Part shown: positions 10,834 through 23,684 of the stretch, piece after piece
Layout of the letters: each line of letters begins with the position of its first letter
How positions within the stretch are numbered: the stretch's first letter is position 1
Origin: Cololabis saira
Taxonomy: Eukaryota; Chordata; Actinopteri; Beloniformes; Belonidae
NCBI RefSeq assembly: GCF_033807715.1
Contig: NC_084610.1
Span: 4,707,769-4,771,768, forward strand
DNA: 64,000 bases
Direction: 5' to 3'
Program-made: the position numbers and the translations under genes
The notes under the pieces: model-generated
The model's database searches: none
What the model was told of the DNA's origin: nothing
Seen by the model: only the letters and a program-made list of their open reading frames with translations

Positions 10834-13800
10834 TTCTTCACACTTTACTTTGCCAAACGAAACCTTTTGAATAACGTATTCCCCTCCTCGCCTATGGTGG
10901 CACTGCATCAACAATTACTGAAGAAAACGAGAAACAACCAAGAAGAAAACTCACTTATTTATTGGTTAATTTGGCTCCACTTACTTTGCAAACGTCATTG
11001 TTTTTGTGAGTATTTAGCAGGAATTGTGATGTGCTTTAAACTCGCCCTCAATCCACGTCTGACCGCGAGATATTTCTCCCCGGTATCCCCCTTGCACAGA
11101 TGTTTGTTAAGGTTGTGTTTACCCATAATGCCCACTTCCTGCGTTTGGTTCACTTGTAGCTGTACCTACGTTTGTAGAGTTCGATTGCATTCACACCTGC
11201 CCAAACGAACCAGACTTCAGGAGCTGGCGAGCTGTTGAACAGGAAAGGCAAAGCTGTGTGATTGAAAAGGTTTTCTACTGCGTGTTTCTGGGCTTTTTGA
11301 TCAAAGGTTGTCTCAGACATCTCATTAAAACCTAAGAATGTCGTCTCAGGTATTACATGTGTCATTCAACTTCATTTTCAACATGAAGTCCTCCTGAAAA
11401 TCTGTTTTTTTTAAATGACTAACTAGCACAATTATCCATTTTGAGGCGAAAACAATCCCCTCAGTGTTTCGCATGTATGTTTTCTTCGACCGTGAAGGAA
11501 TTAAACGCTGCAATCAGCCCAAGCGTCCAGGAAAATAGCTGTGCGGGACCTGCTGTGTGTGCGCGGCTCATCAAGCTCAGCTATCACACAGCATCCACAA
11601 AACCCAAAGAAAAATAAAGCCCGTTTTTCCTCAAAGCCAGACCGTTTATTTTCACATGTTGTTTAGACAGCCGTTTCCAGCGCTCGTAATCTGAAATTCC
11701 CTTTAAAAAAAAGGAGGGGGGGAGCACGCACCCCCCCCTCAGCGGAGCAGGCGGCGCTGCCTTTACGAGCCGGCACGCAGCCTCAGGAAACCCTGCATCC
11801 TGGCGCTGATGAACTCAAGATTGAGCTTCGGAGTGGCATCAAAAGGACGAGTGGGAGGCCGAGTGCGGCCCCGCCGCGAGCCACGCCCTCGGGTCAGGGT
11901 GCGAGGAATTCCAGAGCCAACCTACAGCGGCGACGGGCCAGGCTTGACCATCCACGTTTACAGGGAAATCCACTGTTGTTCAAGGCTGGTAACAACGCCT
12001 CTCCTGTGGCCGCTTTGGGCTGAAATATTTAGAGCCTAATTACTGATTGCCTCGCAAATTATTTAAAAGATTTCATGCAATTCCCCCAAATGATCCATAA
12101 CAGCTCTACTTCAGCACTGCCAGTAGCCATCGCGTTAAACACCGGGAGACCCAATTAAAGCGAACGCTCCTCAGTAAACCGTGCCGGTAATACATTTTCA
12201 TTTACACTGACGGATGCAGAACAGCGCAAGCGAGACTCGAGCTTTACCATTGCACAATCGTAAAAATGCCTGGCGCATTCTTTTCCTGCACAATGCTCTG
12301 GTCCCAGTGCCCCGGTGGGGCGACTCAGCAGAAACGCCTCGCACAGGAAGGCCATGGGTGGCTCTCCGCGCCTCTGATCAAGTTACACAGAAGATGGATG
12401 TAGAGAGTTCAAGGAAGGGAGCGGAGAGGTGTCGGATACGCCGCTCCAGCAGTCTGGTGGGTTTTAATCTGCCTCTCTACGTTAGTCCCTTGGCAGGCGA
12501 AGACAGGGGTTTGGGGGAAGGAGTGGGCATGGAAGCCGGCGTTTTGGTTTGCGGGGGTCTTAGCTGGGCACTTTCCACCGGCAGCACTTTGACAATTATC
12601 TCCTTGATGCAGCAGTCTCGTTTTCATTTCTGCTGAAGAGCCATTCCTGAGCTGCGAAGCCTGCAAGGAATGCCAGGGAGAGCGAGTCCAAGGGGAGTCC
12701 AACGGGGATAATCCCAATTCAAATGGAGCTTAGTGATACCCCCCCCCCTCCCTTTTCTTCCTCCATGGCCGCCTTACCCTCCTCCTGTCTGGCACAGATA
12801 ACTCATCCCTCTCCAGACTCTGTGCATGCGCAGAAAGCCATTCCCATTCTCACCAAAGGCATAATTAGCATGTCATCCACTCATGCGACTGAGCTCGGGC
12901 CCTTCAGTGGAGCCTCGCAGCGTGGAGAAGGAGTTTATTTTCCTTTGACTGCCTTGAGGTCGGACGGTGCGAGGTTACTGTCACAGGAGGAGGCGTTGAG
13001 GTGCACAGGTGGCACCTTGAGCTGCGGACACTCCGACACAATTGAATTATGAGTACGTTTGTAGATTTGTAGAAAACAGGTGGCCCGACTGGAAACCTGT
13101 CAAAGGTGACCCATAACCCCGGAAAAGATTGAAGCATGTTCATAATATAATGGATGGATATGCATGACAGGATCAAGGGGACTCTGGTTCAGAGCTACAA
13201 ATAACTTTGCTCTTACTTTTGATGTCTAATGCTCTTTACCAAGCTCTTCTAGGTGTTACATTACACATGCAGGTCAGTTAATGCCACTGAGTTGAGGTCA
13301 TTGGAAGGCTAGCTGCTTATATGCATTAAGTTTAACTTTTTATACACATATTTTTAAGTTTTAACCTGCAAGATACTTTAAAAAACACCGGTTTTGTGCA
13401 ATACAACGATATGGGATGTCTCCCTGACGTCCACTGAAGCAGCGAACGTGCGACTAAACCATCTACACCCATGTGTATGACTTTTTAATTGCTTTTTCCT
13501 GTGGTTTAAAAGAATTTTTAGCGACGTTCCTCTCGAGATGCCGATCCTGATTCATGACGTTACTCTAAACGGGCCGTTTCCTTCAGGTAAACGAGCTGAG
13601 TGAAAGTACAGGGAGGTTTTCCTGGAGTGGAAATGAAGTCGTGCTCTTGCAGTGCAGGACTTGGGATATTTGTTTAAAAAGATGCAAGAGAATGGTGATT
13701 ATGTGTTGGGAAGTGCAGAACCCAAGTGCAGGAGATCAGAGTTAACACCAGGTGCCAAGCATTGTTATCCTCCCAGAAACCTTCCCTAACGGTATCACAT

Positions 13801-14877
13801 CCCAACATTTAAACAAATGTGCAGGAGCTTTCTCACTGCAAATCAGGATGCTACATATTTGATTCATGTGAACACAAGTAACCAATGCACTAGCTGCACC
13901 ATACTGACTGAGGAGCAGTTAGCTATTCATTGAATCCAGGAGCAGGGTCGTGTTTAAAATCATATTTTCTTGTATTAATTTATCATTTTGTGATTAAAGA
14001 GCCACATTAACTTTGAGTGGCGTGACCTCAGGCGCTGCTTTGTCGCGGCGGGAGCGTTGTTGTATCAAAAGTTGGGGAGATTTCAACTTTCACTTGATTA
14101 GAAGCGTCAGCCAATGGCTACGCAGGTAATGCCAGCCAATTAAATCACGGGGCAGTTGCAAAGTCAGTTGCAGTTTATTTGTGCAGCGAAAAGGAGGAGA
14201 GATGATTGGTGGAAGCACCACCCATAGAGCGTTAAAAAGCTGTGTAAGCGTCCCGCCATCATTTGAGGTGACAAACTCTTTGTTTGGAGTTGAACATTTT
14301 TCGTACACTGCAGATCGTACGGAGGCTACTGTGATGTCACAGATCCGGATCCAAGAAAAAATTATAGTTTCCTTGTCAAACTTGACCGATTTTACATCAG
14401 TCTTCATTCGCTGCCAATTGACAACAATTTCACAAAAGGCGCATTGCGTAGAAGGAGGTGGAGTTAAGATGCTGACTCCACCCCTTAAAAACTGCTGCTA
14501 TAAACACAGCTGTATTCTTTGCTATTTCCACCAAAACATTTCACAGACTTCTCATTACGACTTTAGAAAATAGCGTCTACTTTAAAAAAAAAATAAAAAA
14601 TGTTCCCCTTAGAAGAAAAATCCCTAGTCATAATTCTAGGAGAAGACAACAATTAGCAATCCATTAAACTGATTTCCTCAGCTCCTTCTTCTTTTTTTAT
14701 GTTGATTAGCAGTTTAAATCAGTCAACTCCGACTTTTTATGGCACCGTGGTAATCTGCTAACTTTAGCAACAGAGAGGCTGATAACGTTGACAGTTGTTT
14801 GTGTGAAAGAGCTAAACTTAGCGACCTCGCTCCACTTGACCACTTTCCCGTTGGCGGCTCGCTGTCGTTTTTATGAC

Positions 14878-14940
14878 ACGTGATGTACGGCCGCAGCCTT
14901 GACCTACAATGCTCATTGTATTGTCAGCCGTACATCACGT
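14878..14940. repeat. 63-bp two-stage hairpin
   Basis: The outer arms ACGTGATGTACGGC (14878-14891) and GCCGTACATCACGT (14927-14940) are exact complements. Inside, TGAC pairs with GTCA, and TACAATG pairs with CATTGTA around a CT loop. One arm has an 8-base bulge. It codes for nothing. Confidence 0.8.
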
Positions 14941-16080
14941 ATTTTCTTCTTTTCATGTGGCAGCCGACATACCAGCGGAGCGGGTGACTTATCTGCCGGG
15001 TCAGTTGAGTTCATGTTTTTTTTTCTCCTCCTCTTGTTTAGTCCAAATTAACTGAATTACAACTGTTAAAGTAACCTTAGAGTTCAAGCCTATTGTTTGA
15101 TATCTGGCAGCGATCGCTTGGACTGGGAAAGCGTTCCATGCATCCACTTTGTTGCTCGACCTGCATGACTGGGGCAAGAGGACGCGCTCAGAGGTTAAAA
15201 AGGACTGTGACTTCCTCGCCGTGGAAACAATGGCCACGTCTGTCTGCGCTCATCTGCTTTTACGCCGAATTAGTGGAGACTGGATTCACATTTTAAGCGT
15301 CCACTGGAAAGGAGCCCTTTAAACCCTTTAAACGCCTCTGAACAGATATGGAGTTACAGCCAACTCCGATCTTAATGACGGCGAGGATCTGTTGACTTTT
15401 GGTGAGCGATACCCTGGATCCCAGCCCAGATCTCACATCGACCTCGTGGTTTGACCTCCTCAGCGGAGCGGAGAGGCGTGATGAGAAAAAAAACAAGCCT
15501 TTTCACCTCCCAGGATCAATAGAGAATCCCACAAAGCAGCGTGAAGGTCTGGGGAGAGGATGGGCCCTGGTGTGCTGTTGCTGTAGGCCGGCTGCCATAC
15601 GGGGGATCAGAGGCGTTACCGGGGCGAAGCCAAACAGCTGCGACTGCGGTTGCAGCTCCGATCAGCTGAGCTCTGCCTCGCCGCACGGTTCAGCTCTGCA
15701 CCGTCTGACCCGCCCGACTCGCACGCATGAGAGGAGGAAGATAAGCACCCGCCTCCACCTCTCGCCCTCCGCTGTCTGCTTTCAGCACTCGTCTTAAACG
15801 AGAGGACGGCAAATCAGCACTTTTCTTCTAAGATCAGACCCATGCAGAATTAGAAAGCGAGCGGATTTAACTCCAGCTGCTGCGTTATACAAGCAGCCTT
15901 CCTCACGGAAAACGTTACGTTTATTCAGTTTATCAGTAGTATTCATTCTAAACCGATGAGTATAGAGATGGGACTTTTCCAATTAAATATCGTTAACAGA
16001 GGCTGATACTGACTCGTTGGATATCAGAACTAAGACGTCAGCAGCTCTTTGATTTCACACATTTGACAACTTTTGCATTG

Positions 16081-16478
16081 CACTGCAAAATCTTACCAGG
16101 AATATTTGTCTTATTTCTAGTTAAAATTTCTTTTTTAAGTCAAAAAATCTCATTACACTTAAAACAAGAGTCATTACCAGAAAAATAACTTGTTATTTGA
16201 CAATTTTCACCTGTTTCAAGTAAATTTTCACTTGAAATAAGTAGAAAAATCTGCCAGTGGGACAAGATTTATCTTGCAAAAAAATCAAGCAAAAAAATCT
16301 TGTTCCACTGGCAGATTTTTCTACTTATTTTAAGGGAAAATCTACTTGAAACAGGTGAAAATTGTTGTTTTTTACAGTGATGAGTCTTGTTTTAAGTGTA
16401 ATGAGATTTTTTTTTACTAAAAATGAGACATTTTAACTAGAAATAAGACAAATGTTAAGATGTTGAGTTTTTGCAGTG
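16081..16478. mobile_element. CACTGCAAAA foldback element, copy 1
   Basis: 398 bp starting CACTGCAAAATCTTACC and ending GAGTTTTTGCAGTG. The two halves pair almost throughout, around a centre near 16265-16300 (AATCTGCCAGTGGGACAAG against CTTGTTCCACTGGCAGATT). It is closely similar to 54588-54993. No flanking duplication could be shown. Confidence 0.85.
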
Positions 16479-16796
16479 TGTTTCATTGATCTCTCTTGTC
16501 CTGACAACACACACGTACGGCATTAAAGGTTACACATCTCACACCAGCAGGAACGGCTCTGCTTGGCTCACCAGCCCGCTATGTTCAAGGGAGAGGAGCA
16601 GCTGAAAGATGTTTGTTGCTGTAAATGTTTTGCAGTTGGGTTTATTTTCAGTCTTTTATCAGATGCTGTGGTCGACTGCAGCCTCGTGTATCCTTGCATG
16701 TAAACACCAACATTAAGAGCAATAAATAACAGTAATAATGTCAAGAAAAAAAGACCTGGATTATGTTTATGCACAGAAAGATGTGAGAGACATTAC

Positions 16797-16860
16797 CATT
16801 GTTCCTTCGCTCTTGCTCCGTGCGACTTCCCTCTGCAGGCGAGCCACAGCCAGCTTTTCC
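16797..16860 (-). CDS. Coding exon of the same coiled-coil protein (second exon in window)
   Basis: A 64-bp exon. Its minus-strand acceptor is preceded by a long pyrimidine tract (CTCTTCCCTCTCTCTCC) and ends TTTGTTTAG. The donor is GTAATG directly after codon ATG. It completes the split codon from the exon at 50122 (AG+G = Arg) and then reads EKLAVARLQREVARSKSEGT-Met, leaving in phase 0. The peptide continues the charged coil, with Leu/Val at a/d-like positions and a short SKSEGT break that may be a hinge. It is too short for ORF-length methods and would be missed without splice logic. It lies about 33.3 kb downstream of one exon and about 14.5 kb upstream of the next. Phase fits both neighbours without another exon between them, though optional exons cannot be excluded. 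Confidence 0.86.
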
Positions 16861-17167
16861 CTAAACAAACATCGGAGAGAGAGGGAAGAGCAGTGACTCA
16901 GGGTGTCATCATTGTTTAGTCCTCAGAAACAAAGAGGCCCTGACGACTTTCTGCACAGCAAATCAATACGAAGTCAGAATCGTCCACAATAACTTCAGCC
17001 AGTCAGAATTTCCACAAACACACACACACATACGAGTCAGATTGTTTTACAGCTCTTCATATCTGATGTTTAAGGTCAGTATCAGTTCTGCATGTGAGAA
17101 ACAGACAATTCTTACTTCCATTTTTCAACTTCTCCTGCCAAACAGCAGAAACAACACAAGCCTGCCA

Positions 17168-17210
17168 GCACACACACACATACAGACACAGACACACACA
17201 CACACACACA
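17168..17210. repeat. Imperfect (CA)n microsatellite
   Basis: CA units interrupted by TACAGA and GA. Confidence 0.8.
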
Positions 17211-18828
17211 GGCGATGAAGTCGTCTGCTAACTGTGTAAAACAGAGCTTGCAGTTCTGTCCAGACAGAAATAGCTCAGAGGAAACAAAAAGCAGGGCATC
17301 CTCGCACCAGACTTTACACCCCCACCCATAACACCCCCCCCTTTCATCTGCGCACATACACTCACACGAACCAGGCCAAACAAAGAAGCCGACTGTGCAC
17401 GTCCGATCTGCTTCCCACGTGAGGGCATTCCAGACTTTAATGGGATGAATCTTGGCACACTAGCACGGATCATGAAGAGCCTCATCCCCGAGCCCTCCAG
17501 AGACGAAAAGCTTGTCACCCTCTCAGTTTTTTCATCCACTTTTTCTGGGGGAAACGGCAACAATGAGTCGAGGATCAAAACACCTCTTCGTGCGGCGCAA
17601 CATGAATACAGATGACAACAAAAGTTGATCTGTTTTAGGCCAAATATTGTAAATATACCGTAGTTTGTCAATGCATTACTGAAGTTCCCTGACACATGAC
17701 CTGCATTTTTAGCCGTTGTACCTGTTATTTATATACGAGTATGCAAGATATGATGCTTTTCTGGATTAATAAAAGTATAGATGGGTGTCATTAATACTGG
17801 GGTAAAAAGAGATTCAACCGAGATGAAAAAATGAATCACGAGTAACGTTCAGGTGAACCGTTCACTTATTTAACCTCCAATTGTCACGATCAGGGGATGT
17901 TTTATTTATATATCAAATAAAACTACTAAAATTAAATAGGCAGAAATAGTAAAAAAAGAAAGAAAAAAAAAGGTAAATCATCAATTTTCAGGAGGCCCTT
18001 GATTGAATCACGTGGGAGGCTCAATTTTGTCAGGAAAAATAAGCAAATAAGAGCTTAAAACTTAATATATACTTAATATATTATATAATACTTAAATACT
18101 TCACATAATCACCTCTTTTTTCCAGAGCGATTTAAAACATTTCATCTCAAAATCTCCAGTAAAATGATGTAGAAAAAAAAGGGGAATACTGTATGCAGAT
18201 AAGAGTAGTTTTCTTGAAACATCAGTTACTTTCTGTTGTTCAAGGTCAAATGTTTGGATAATAATAGTTTTTGGGGTCCAGCAGATGTAAGAGGCTCAAT
18301 CAGCTTGATACAACATTTTTAGCTGAGTCATGACGCTGACAAGCACTGGACTTGTCTGTGCAAGAATCTCGCGTACACCTAATGAGTCCTAATAAAGCAG
18401 CTGATCCAGCAGACAACCACGTAATCGCAGTCACCTGCACATTTTTCACATTTCTGCAGAGCAGACGCCCAAGCCCCTCGCAGAAATCCCCAACCCCCAA
18501 AATAGCTCCTGACTAACGCCTTCTTGACAAGAAGACACCATTGTTTCTTACCTGTCTGGAAACCCCCACCCCCCCCCAAGTGGTTAGAAAGACAGACGGA
18601 TGAGTCGACCGTCTGGACTGAAAACAGAACGCGCTACAGACGGACACGACCTCTCCTGCTGCTCCTGCTGGTGTCGCCGTTGGGGATGACGGAGGCCGTT
18701 TTTGTCGACTCGCCCCTTCTGAGGCAAACAGGCCGAATAAAGCAAAGACTAGCAGGGCACAAAGATTGTGAAACAGAGTTTGGCCGGTTACGAATCAACG
18801 GGGAAGTGGCGCAAAAGTGCCACAGCAG

Positions 18829-19531
18829 CAGAGATGTCAAGTAACGAAGTACAAATACTTCGTTAAGTAGAAATTTTGGTTATTACTTCACTGGAGTAAT
18901 TATTTTTTATTTTGACGACTTTTTACTTTTACTCCTTACATTTTCACGCAATTATCTGTACTTTTTACTCCTTACATTTTAAAAACAGCCTCGTTACTCT
19001 ATTTCATTTCGGCCTTTAATAAAAACTATCCAGTTAAATTGCTCCGTCCCGATAGAGCGAATTTGGTTGTGGTTGTTTCAGATGTTCTTGTCCAGTTTTG
19101 TTCTTACATCCGTTCCCTCAGATTCCTGCAACTAAACTTGGATGTACATTCCAATAAAGGTTAGGATAAATGATAACATGCCTCTGAAGTTTGACTTTTT
19201 GCACCATTACAATACTTATAGGCAACTAGTCATCATATCTGCTGCTCTCTGAAACACATGTTAATGCTCAATAGTACACATATATGGTTCTTTAATATAT
19301 TTGCATTATACTAAGATACATTCATTTTCAATGGCTTTTGTCCTTAATGGCTTTTTTCCCCCTTACATTACTTTTACTTTTATACTTTAAGTAGTTTTGA
19401 AACCAGTACTTTTATACTTTTACTTGAGTAAAAAACTTGAGTTGATACTTCAACTTCTACAGGAGTATTTTTAAACTCTAGTATCTATACTTCTACCTGA
19501 GTAATGAATGTGAATACTGAAGACACCTCTG
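18829..19531. mobile_element. Non-autonomous hAT element (CAGAGRTGTC ends)
   Basis: 703 bp bounded by an exact 8-bp duplication, CACAGCAG, at 18821-18828 and 19532-19539. The ends are CAGAGATGTC and GACACCTCTG. The subterminal sequence is rich in TACTTTTACTTTTA-type and ACTTGAGTAA-type repeats in inverted arrangement, with AAGTAACGAAGTACAAATAC just inside the left end. No transposase ORF is present. The 8-bp duplication with CAG-type ends is the hAT signature. Confidence 0.88.
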
Positions 19532-22500
19532 CACAGCAGTGAGGCGTGGGGCAGCGTGGGGCGGCGCGGGCCTCCATACCCAAGGTAAGGTGCATGGATC
19601 CGCGTGGACGTGTTTCAATACACCTGAAAGTGACTCACACTCATGTGCGTCTCTTCCGATTACCACATACTGTACGCACCATTACACCATCCCGGGAACG
19701 AAGGGGGAACGACAACAAAAGAAAAGCTCTGGAACTTCTCACAGCAGATCTTGTTTTGCTAAACGGGGCTGCGCCTGGCATTCCTCCAGTCTGTGTTATG
19801 GCTGAGCATCGGCCCTGCAAGGGGTTAAGTTTCAGAGCACTTATGAACAGGCATGTTCCAGGAGCAACGGAGCATGAGCCAACTGCGCCCCGGGAAAAAA
19901 AAAGAAAAAAAAAATATTGCTCGCCAGATATAGAGCAATTTGACATTCTGTGTTAAACATAATTACAGTAATTGGCACCAGCAGTAGTCAAAACATTATT
20001 TTGGAGCAAAAGCGCTCGCTGGTGGCATCCAATTGTTTGCTGGAATGATCCTTGAGATCGTAAGCTTCAATCTGCTGTCCTTCATTTACTGTACGTAATG
20101 ACATATTTCACTCTAGATTTGTCACGCATAACTTCGATCTGGGTTCGAAGCAAATCCCCCCCCCCCACAATTGCAGCTGTGCAAACTGGCCGCGAAATAG
20201 TCAGACGGAGCAACTCGAAGATTGTTATGTCAAGAAGTTTATCTTGAGCCATCGCTATTGTAAAATGCCGTAGTTTGGCCTGTTAGAACAAATTAGCGTG
20301 GCGGGATGATGTTTTCATTTCCCTCTAAAACATAAACGGCCCCGTAGATCCCGTCCAGGAAGGGTTTTAGGGCTCAGAGTCTCGAAACGCCTCATTTTGA
20401 AGGATAATTCCAGTTGATTATAACTTGTGTTGGTGCAGACGTTGAGTCAAATGCTTAGAACAACACTGGGCAAGAAACATTAGCAGCCATGTTTTCCAAC
20501 TATACCGAAACCATGATTGCTCTACTAAAACAGTCCCTCTAGAAATAAGCCTAATAATCCATAGATTTGGTCAAAATTGACTTATTGTGGTCAAAAATAT
20601 ATTTTCCAAAAGGGTGAGAAAAAGTTTCTTGGCTAGAATCCATTAAACTAGCAAAATAGTCCAATAAATCTTTATATTTTCTTAAAATGAGGCTTTTATT
20701 AAAAGTTGGAACTGAGTTTTTGCGGTGCAGGAGGTACCAAAAGTCCCCTTTCTTGCAATTTGATTTCTATTTGATTTGATTTTGTCAGAAGCCTTGGTAA
20801 ACGAGCATGTGCCCTGCACGTCTCTCACACTTCATGCCCTTCACATCCCAGCATGTGATGAAAGCTCAAGCTGACGGGTGCCCGTGTATGAATTCCTCCC
20901 TCTCGGATTTTCTACTTCTCTGAGCAGCATTATTAGAAAGCATGGCTGAATAACTCCGAGCTGCCAGTCGGGAGCACCTCGGACCTCCAGCCGTTCCCAG
21001 TGACCTGGAATCACCTGAAAGCAGTGGAAGCCTTACTGGACGAGGGAATCCCGCCAGGCTTTACTGGAGGCGGGGGACAAGCCCCATTACCAGCGCGATA
21101 GACACTTGTGTGTGCTCAGCCGGCTCTGCAGAAACAGGCACGTGCACGAGAATCTGCTGCGTGTAAAAAGCAGGTCGAGGAGGTTCTTATCTTCAGACCC
21201 TGGAACGGTTTGGTAAAGTTAGAAGAAGCCAGATAAGAAAAGGTTTTTACATCTCTCTCATGTGAACTCTTTGCTGTGAAAAAAGTTCCTACATGGAAAA
21301 AGGTTTTGTCTCTCTTTTTTTTGGAAAATGGGATCATAGTTTCTCGACAGACACCATAGTTTGTTTCAAACTCTGTTTCAGTGCTTTCAAAACCTATGCA
21401 TTGTTCGTAACCTGACTAACTCCTGGGTCCCACCGGCCGTGGTGCACCAGCGACCGAGTGGTTCCACCAGAACCGCCGCACACTCTCTAGAACCATCCCA
21501 GAAGCCGCCGTCCGCCCAACCTGATCCCATCTCCCACAGGGAGCAGAAGCAGCAGGAACCACGTCCTCAGCCGCCCCCAAAGGTCCCGGCTACAGGGTTT
21601 TAGAAGCGCAACCGCTTGAAAATGGGTTGGACTGTTGAGGTAACGAGTTTAAATATAAGTTATGGGCATGATATCCCAACCCCAACCCGATGATTTGAAG
21701 GGGAACTTTCTTATGAAGTGACATCATCTTCTCTACACCTCCAAAAATAACATTCCTTGTTCCTCGTGCGACTCCAGCACCATGATAAAAGAGAAGATCC
21801 AAGCCGGATCGACCCGGCCTCCTCTGCACATCCTACCTCCTCAGACACTGTGCCTCCTGCCGCTCCTCACGGCGAGGCAACGCGCCGGCTGTTTGCTTCA
21901 CGGCATGCAAAGACACGATCTGACAGGGCAGAGGGAGGATCAATCACGGCGGGAGCGTTCGCCAACTTGATCTGACATGTCTGGCTCGTGTGCTTTGAAC
22001 CGCTTTGTGGGAGGCAGACGTTTAGCTGCATCTTCCTGTCCGTGCACCATACAGGTGCTTTCATCCATTGTACCTGCTCTGCTGTTTAACACATAATAAA
22101 AAGAGGGAAGAAAGGGCTGTCTCTGGTGTTTTAATTTTCCTATTATCAAGTGTTTAAATCTTCCTTCGGTTAAGAGACGCTGACAGATACTGATTCTCCC
22201 TGCGAGGGTTAGTCACACAGGCATGAATACACACATGTAGAGGTATAAAAGATGCATAAACCACAGGTCCAGCATTGTCGGCGAGTCCTGCATGTAGCTA
22301 AACATTGCAATCGTTGGGAGCCACAACTGTACAGGGCGGCCGGAAGGGATGCATAAATGTTTGGATGAGAGCAGAGCTGCCATGCATTTATGCATTAGTG
22401 TCTGCACTCCTGCTGGGTTAAGAGCTCTGACACGCACGCAATCCCCCCACCCACACCGCCGATCATGTTCAGAGGCTGCTGCACGTTTTGGGTGACCGGT

Positions 22501-23221
22501 CTGGACCGGTCATCCCCGTCCTTTATCATCCTGCAGTCATGTTATGTAACCCTCTGCTCAGGTCCAAAAAGTTCACCCCAGCCCTCTCTGTGGGACAATG
22601 AGCTCAGCGGGGCGTTTGATATGTTATAACATCCATCCCAGCCCGACAGGAAAACAGAGCTGAGCAGACTTACAACGACCAGAATGAGGCAAACAGGAGT
22701 CTGTCACCCTGTGGCAACAAGAACATAAACCTTGGACAACTTTATTTCATGTTCTGAACGTTTAATCCTCCCAGAGCTCGTTTAATCCAGTTGAACACCA
22801 ACTTGGCAACTATATCCGCTTTAGCTCTCGGAGCGAAGACTCATCTGGTTCGGCCGTCTGAGGGGTGGGGCTCGCACATCTGTGACCGATCAATTGGTCA
22901 AGGCGCATCAGGAAGATCCAATTAATCATCGCGACATCCCAACGGGGTTGGAGGTAGATGCTGGTCCAGGCTCCCACAGACTGGAGCACGAGCTGGAAAC
23001 ATTGCAGTTCCTTGAATGACCACTAGGAGTTGCCTCCAAAAGTGAGGCAATCCCACTTTTGAGCACGGTACAAATCGTGGTTTTGGTCTCCATTTCTGGA
23101 TTTTACATCCATAAATGTGAAGGGGGCAGAATTTATATACACTTCATCAGGTGACATTATAAAAATGATTATTAGGGGCATGTGATTGCTGCATTTCAAT
23201 ATATGCTGTCACCAGCTAGAT

Positions 23222-23684
23222 CAGGGGTCGGCAACCCATAATGTTGAAAGAGCCATATTGTACCAAAAACACAAAAAACAAATATGTCTGGAGCCGCAAA
23301 AAATGAAAAGTCTTGTATAAGCCTTAGAATGAAGACAACACATGCTGCATGTTTCTATATTAGTTATAACTGGGGTTAGATTTTTTTTTTCATTATGCAC
23401 TTTGAGAAAAAAGTCGAAATGTCGAGAGAAAAGTTGAAATGTCGAGAAAAAAGTCAAAATGTCGAGATTAATGTTGAAGTACAACCTCGAGAAAAAAGTC
23501 AAAATGTTGAGAAAAAAGGCAAAATGTTGAGGAAAAAAGGCGAATTGTCGAGAAAAAAGTCAAAATGTCTAAATTAAAAAGGAAAGGAAAAAGGAAGAAA
23601 AAAAGAAGAAAAAGGTCAAACATTTTTGAAAAAGCTCCAGGGAGCCACTACGGTGGCTCTAGAGCCGCGGGTTGCCGACCCCCG
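23222..23684. mobile_element. Non-autonomous hAT element (CAGGGGTCGGCAACC ends)
   Basis: 463 bp bounded by an exact 8-bp duplication, AGCTAGAT, at 23214-23221 and 23685-23692. The left end is CAGGGGTCGGCAACCC and the right end is GGGTTGCCGACCCCCG. Subterminal motifs GAGCCATATTG and GGAGCCAC/GTGGCTC flank the middle. The middle (about 23381-23575) is a GAGAAAAAAGTCGAAATGTC minisatellite that also fills the unrelated element at 10435. Confidence 0.9.
23381..23575. repeat. GAGAAAAAAGTCGAAATGTC minisatellite inside the hAT element
   Basis: About nine degenerate copies. The array is preceded by TTTTTTTTTCATTATGCA, which also borders the array in the 10435 element in the opposite orientation. Confidence 0.8.

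Larger units (their letters stand above)
2337..16796 (-). other. Host-gene intron of about 14.5 kb
   Basis: This intron lies between exons 16797-16860 and 2203-2336. Besides the repeats listed separately, I see nothing I can name in 2337-3835, 4200-5335, 5705-8737, 8871-10434, 10834-14877 and 14941-16080, apart from short homopolymer, TG and AAAT runs. ORFs there, up to 159 codons, lack codon-level or motif support. Confidence 0.75.

Noticed and set aside
11700..11950. GC-rich stretch as a CpG-island promoter
   Set aside because: Short and patchy, on no adjacent gene start; cannot be supported.
20120..20170. Box-B-like GGGTTCGAAGC string
   Set aside because: No matching box A upstream and a poly-C tract follows; chance match.
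20461..20740. Possible third copy of the CACTGCAAAA foldback (ends GAGTTTTTGCGGTGC)
   Set aside because: Only the last ~20 bp resemble the right end; the left end and the pairing arms were not found.
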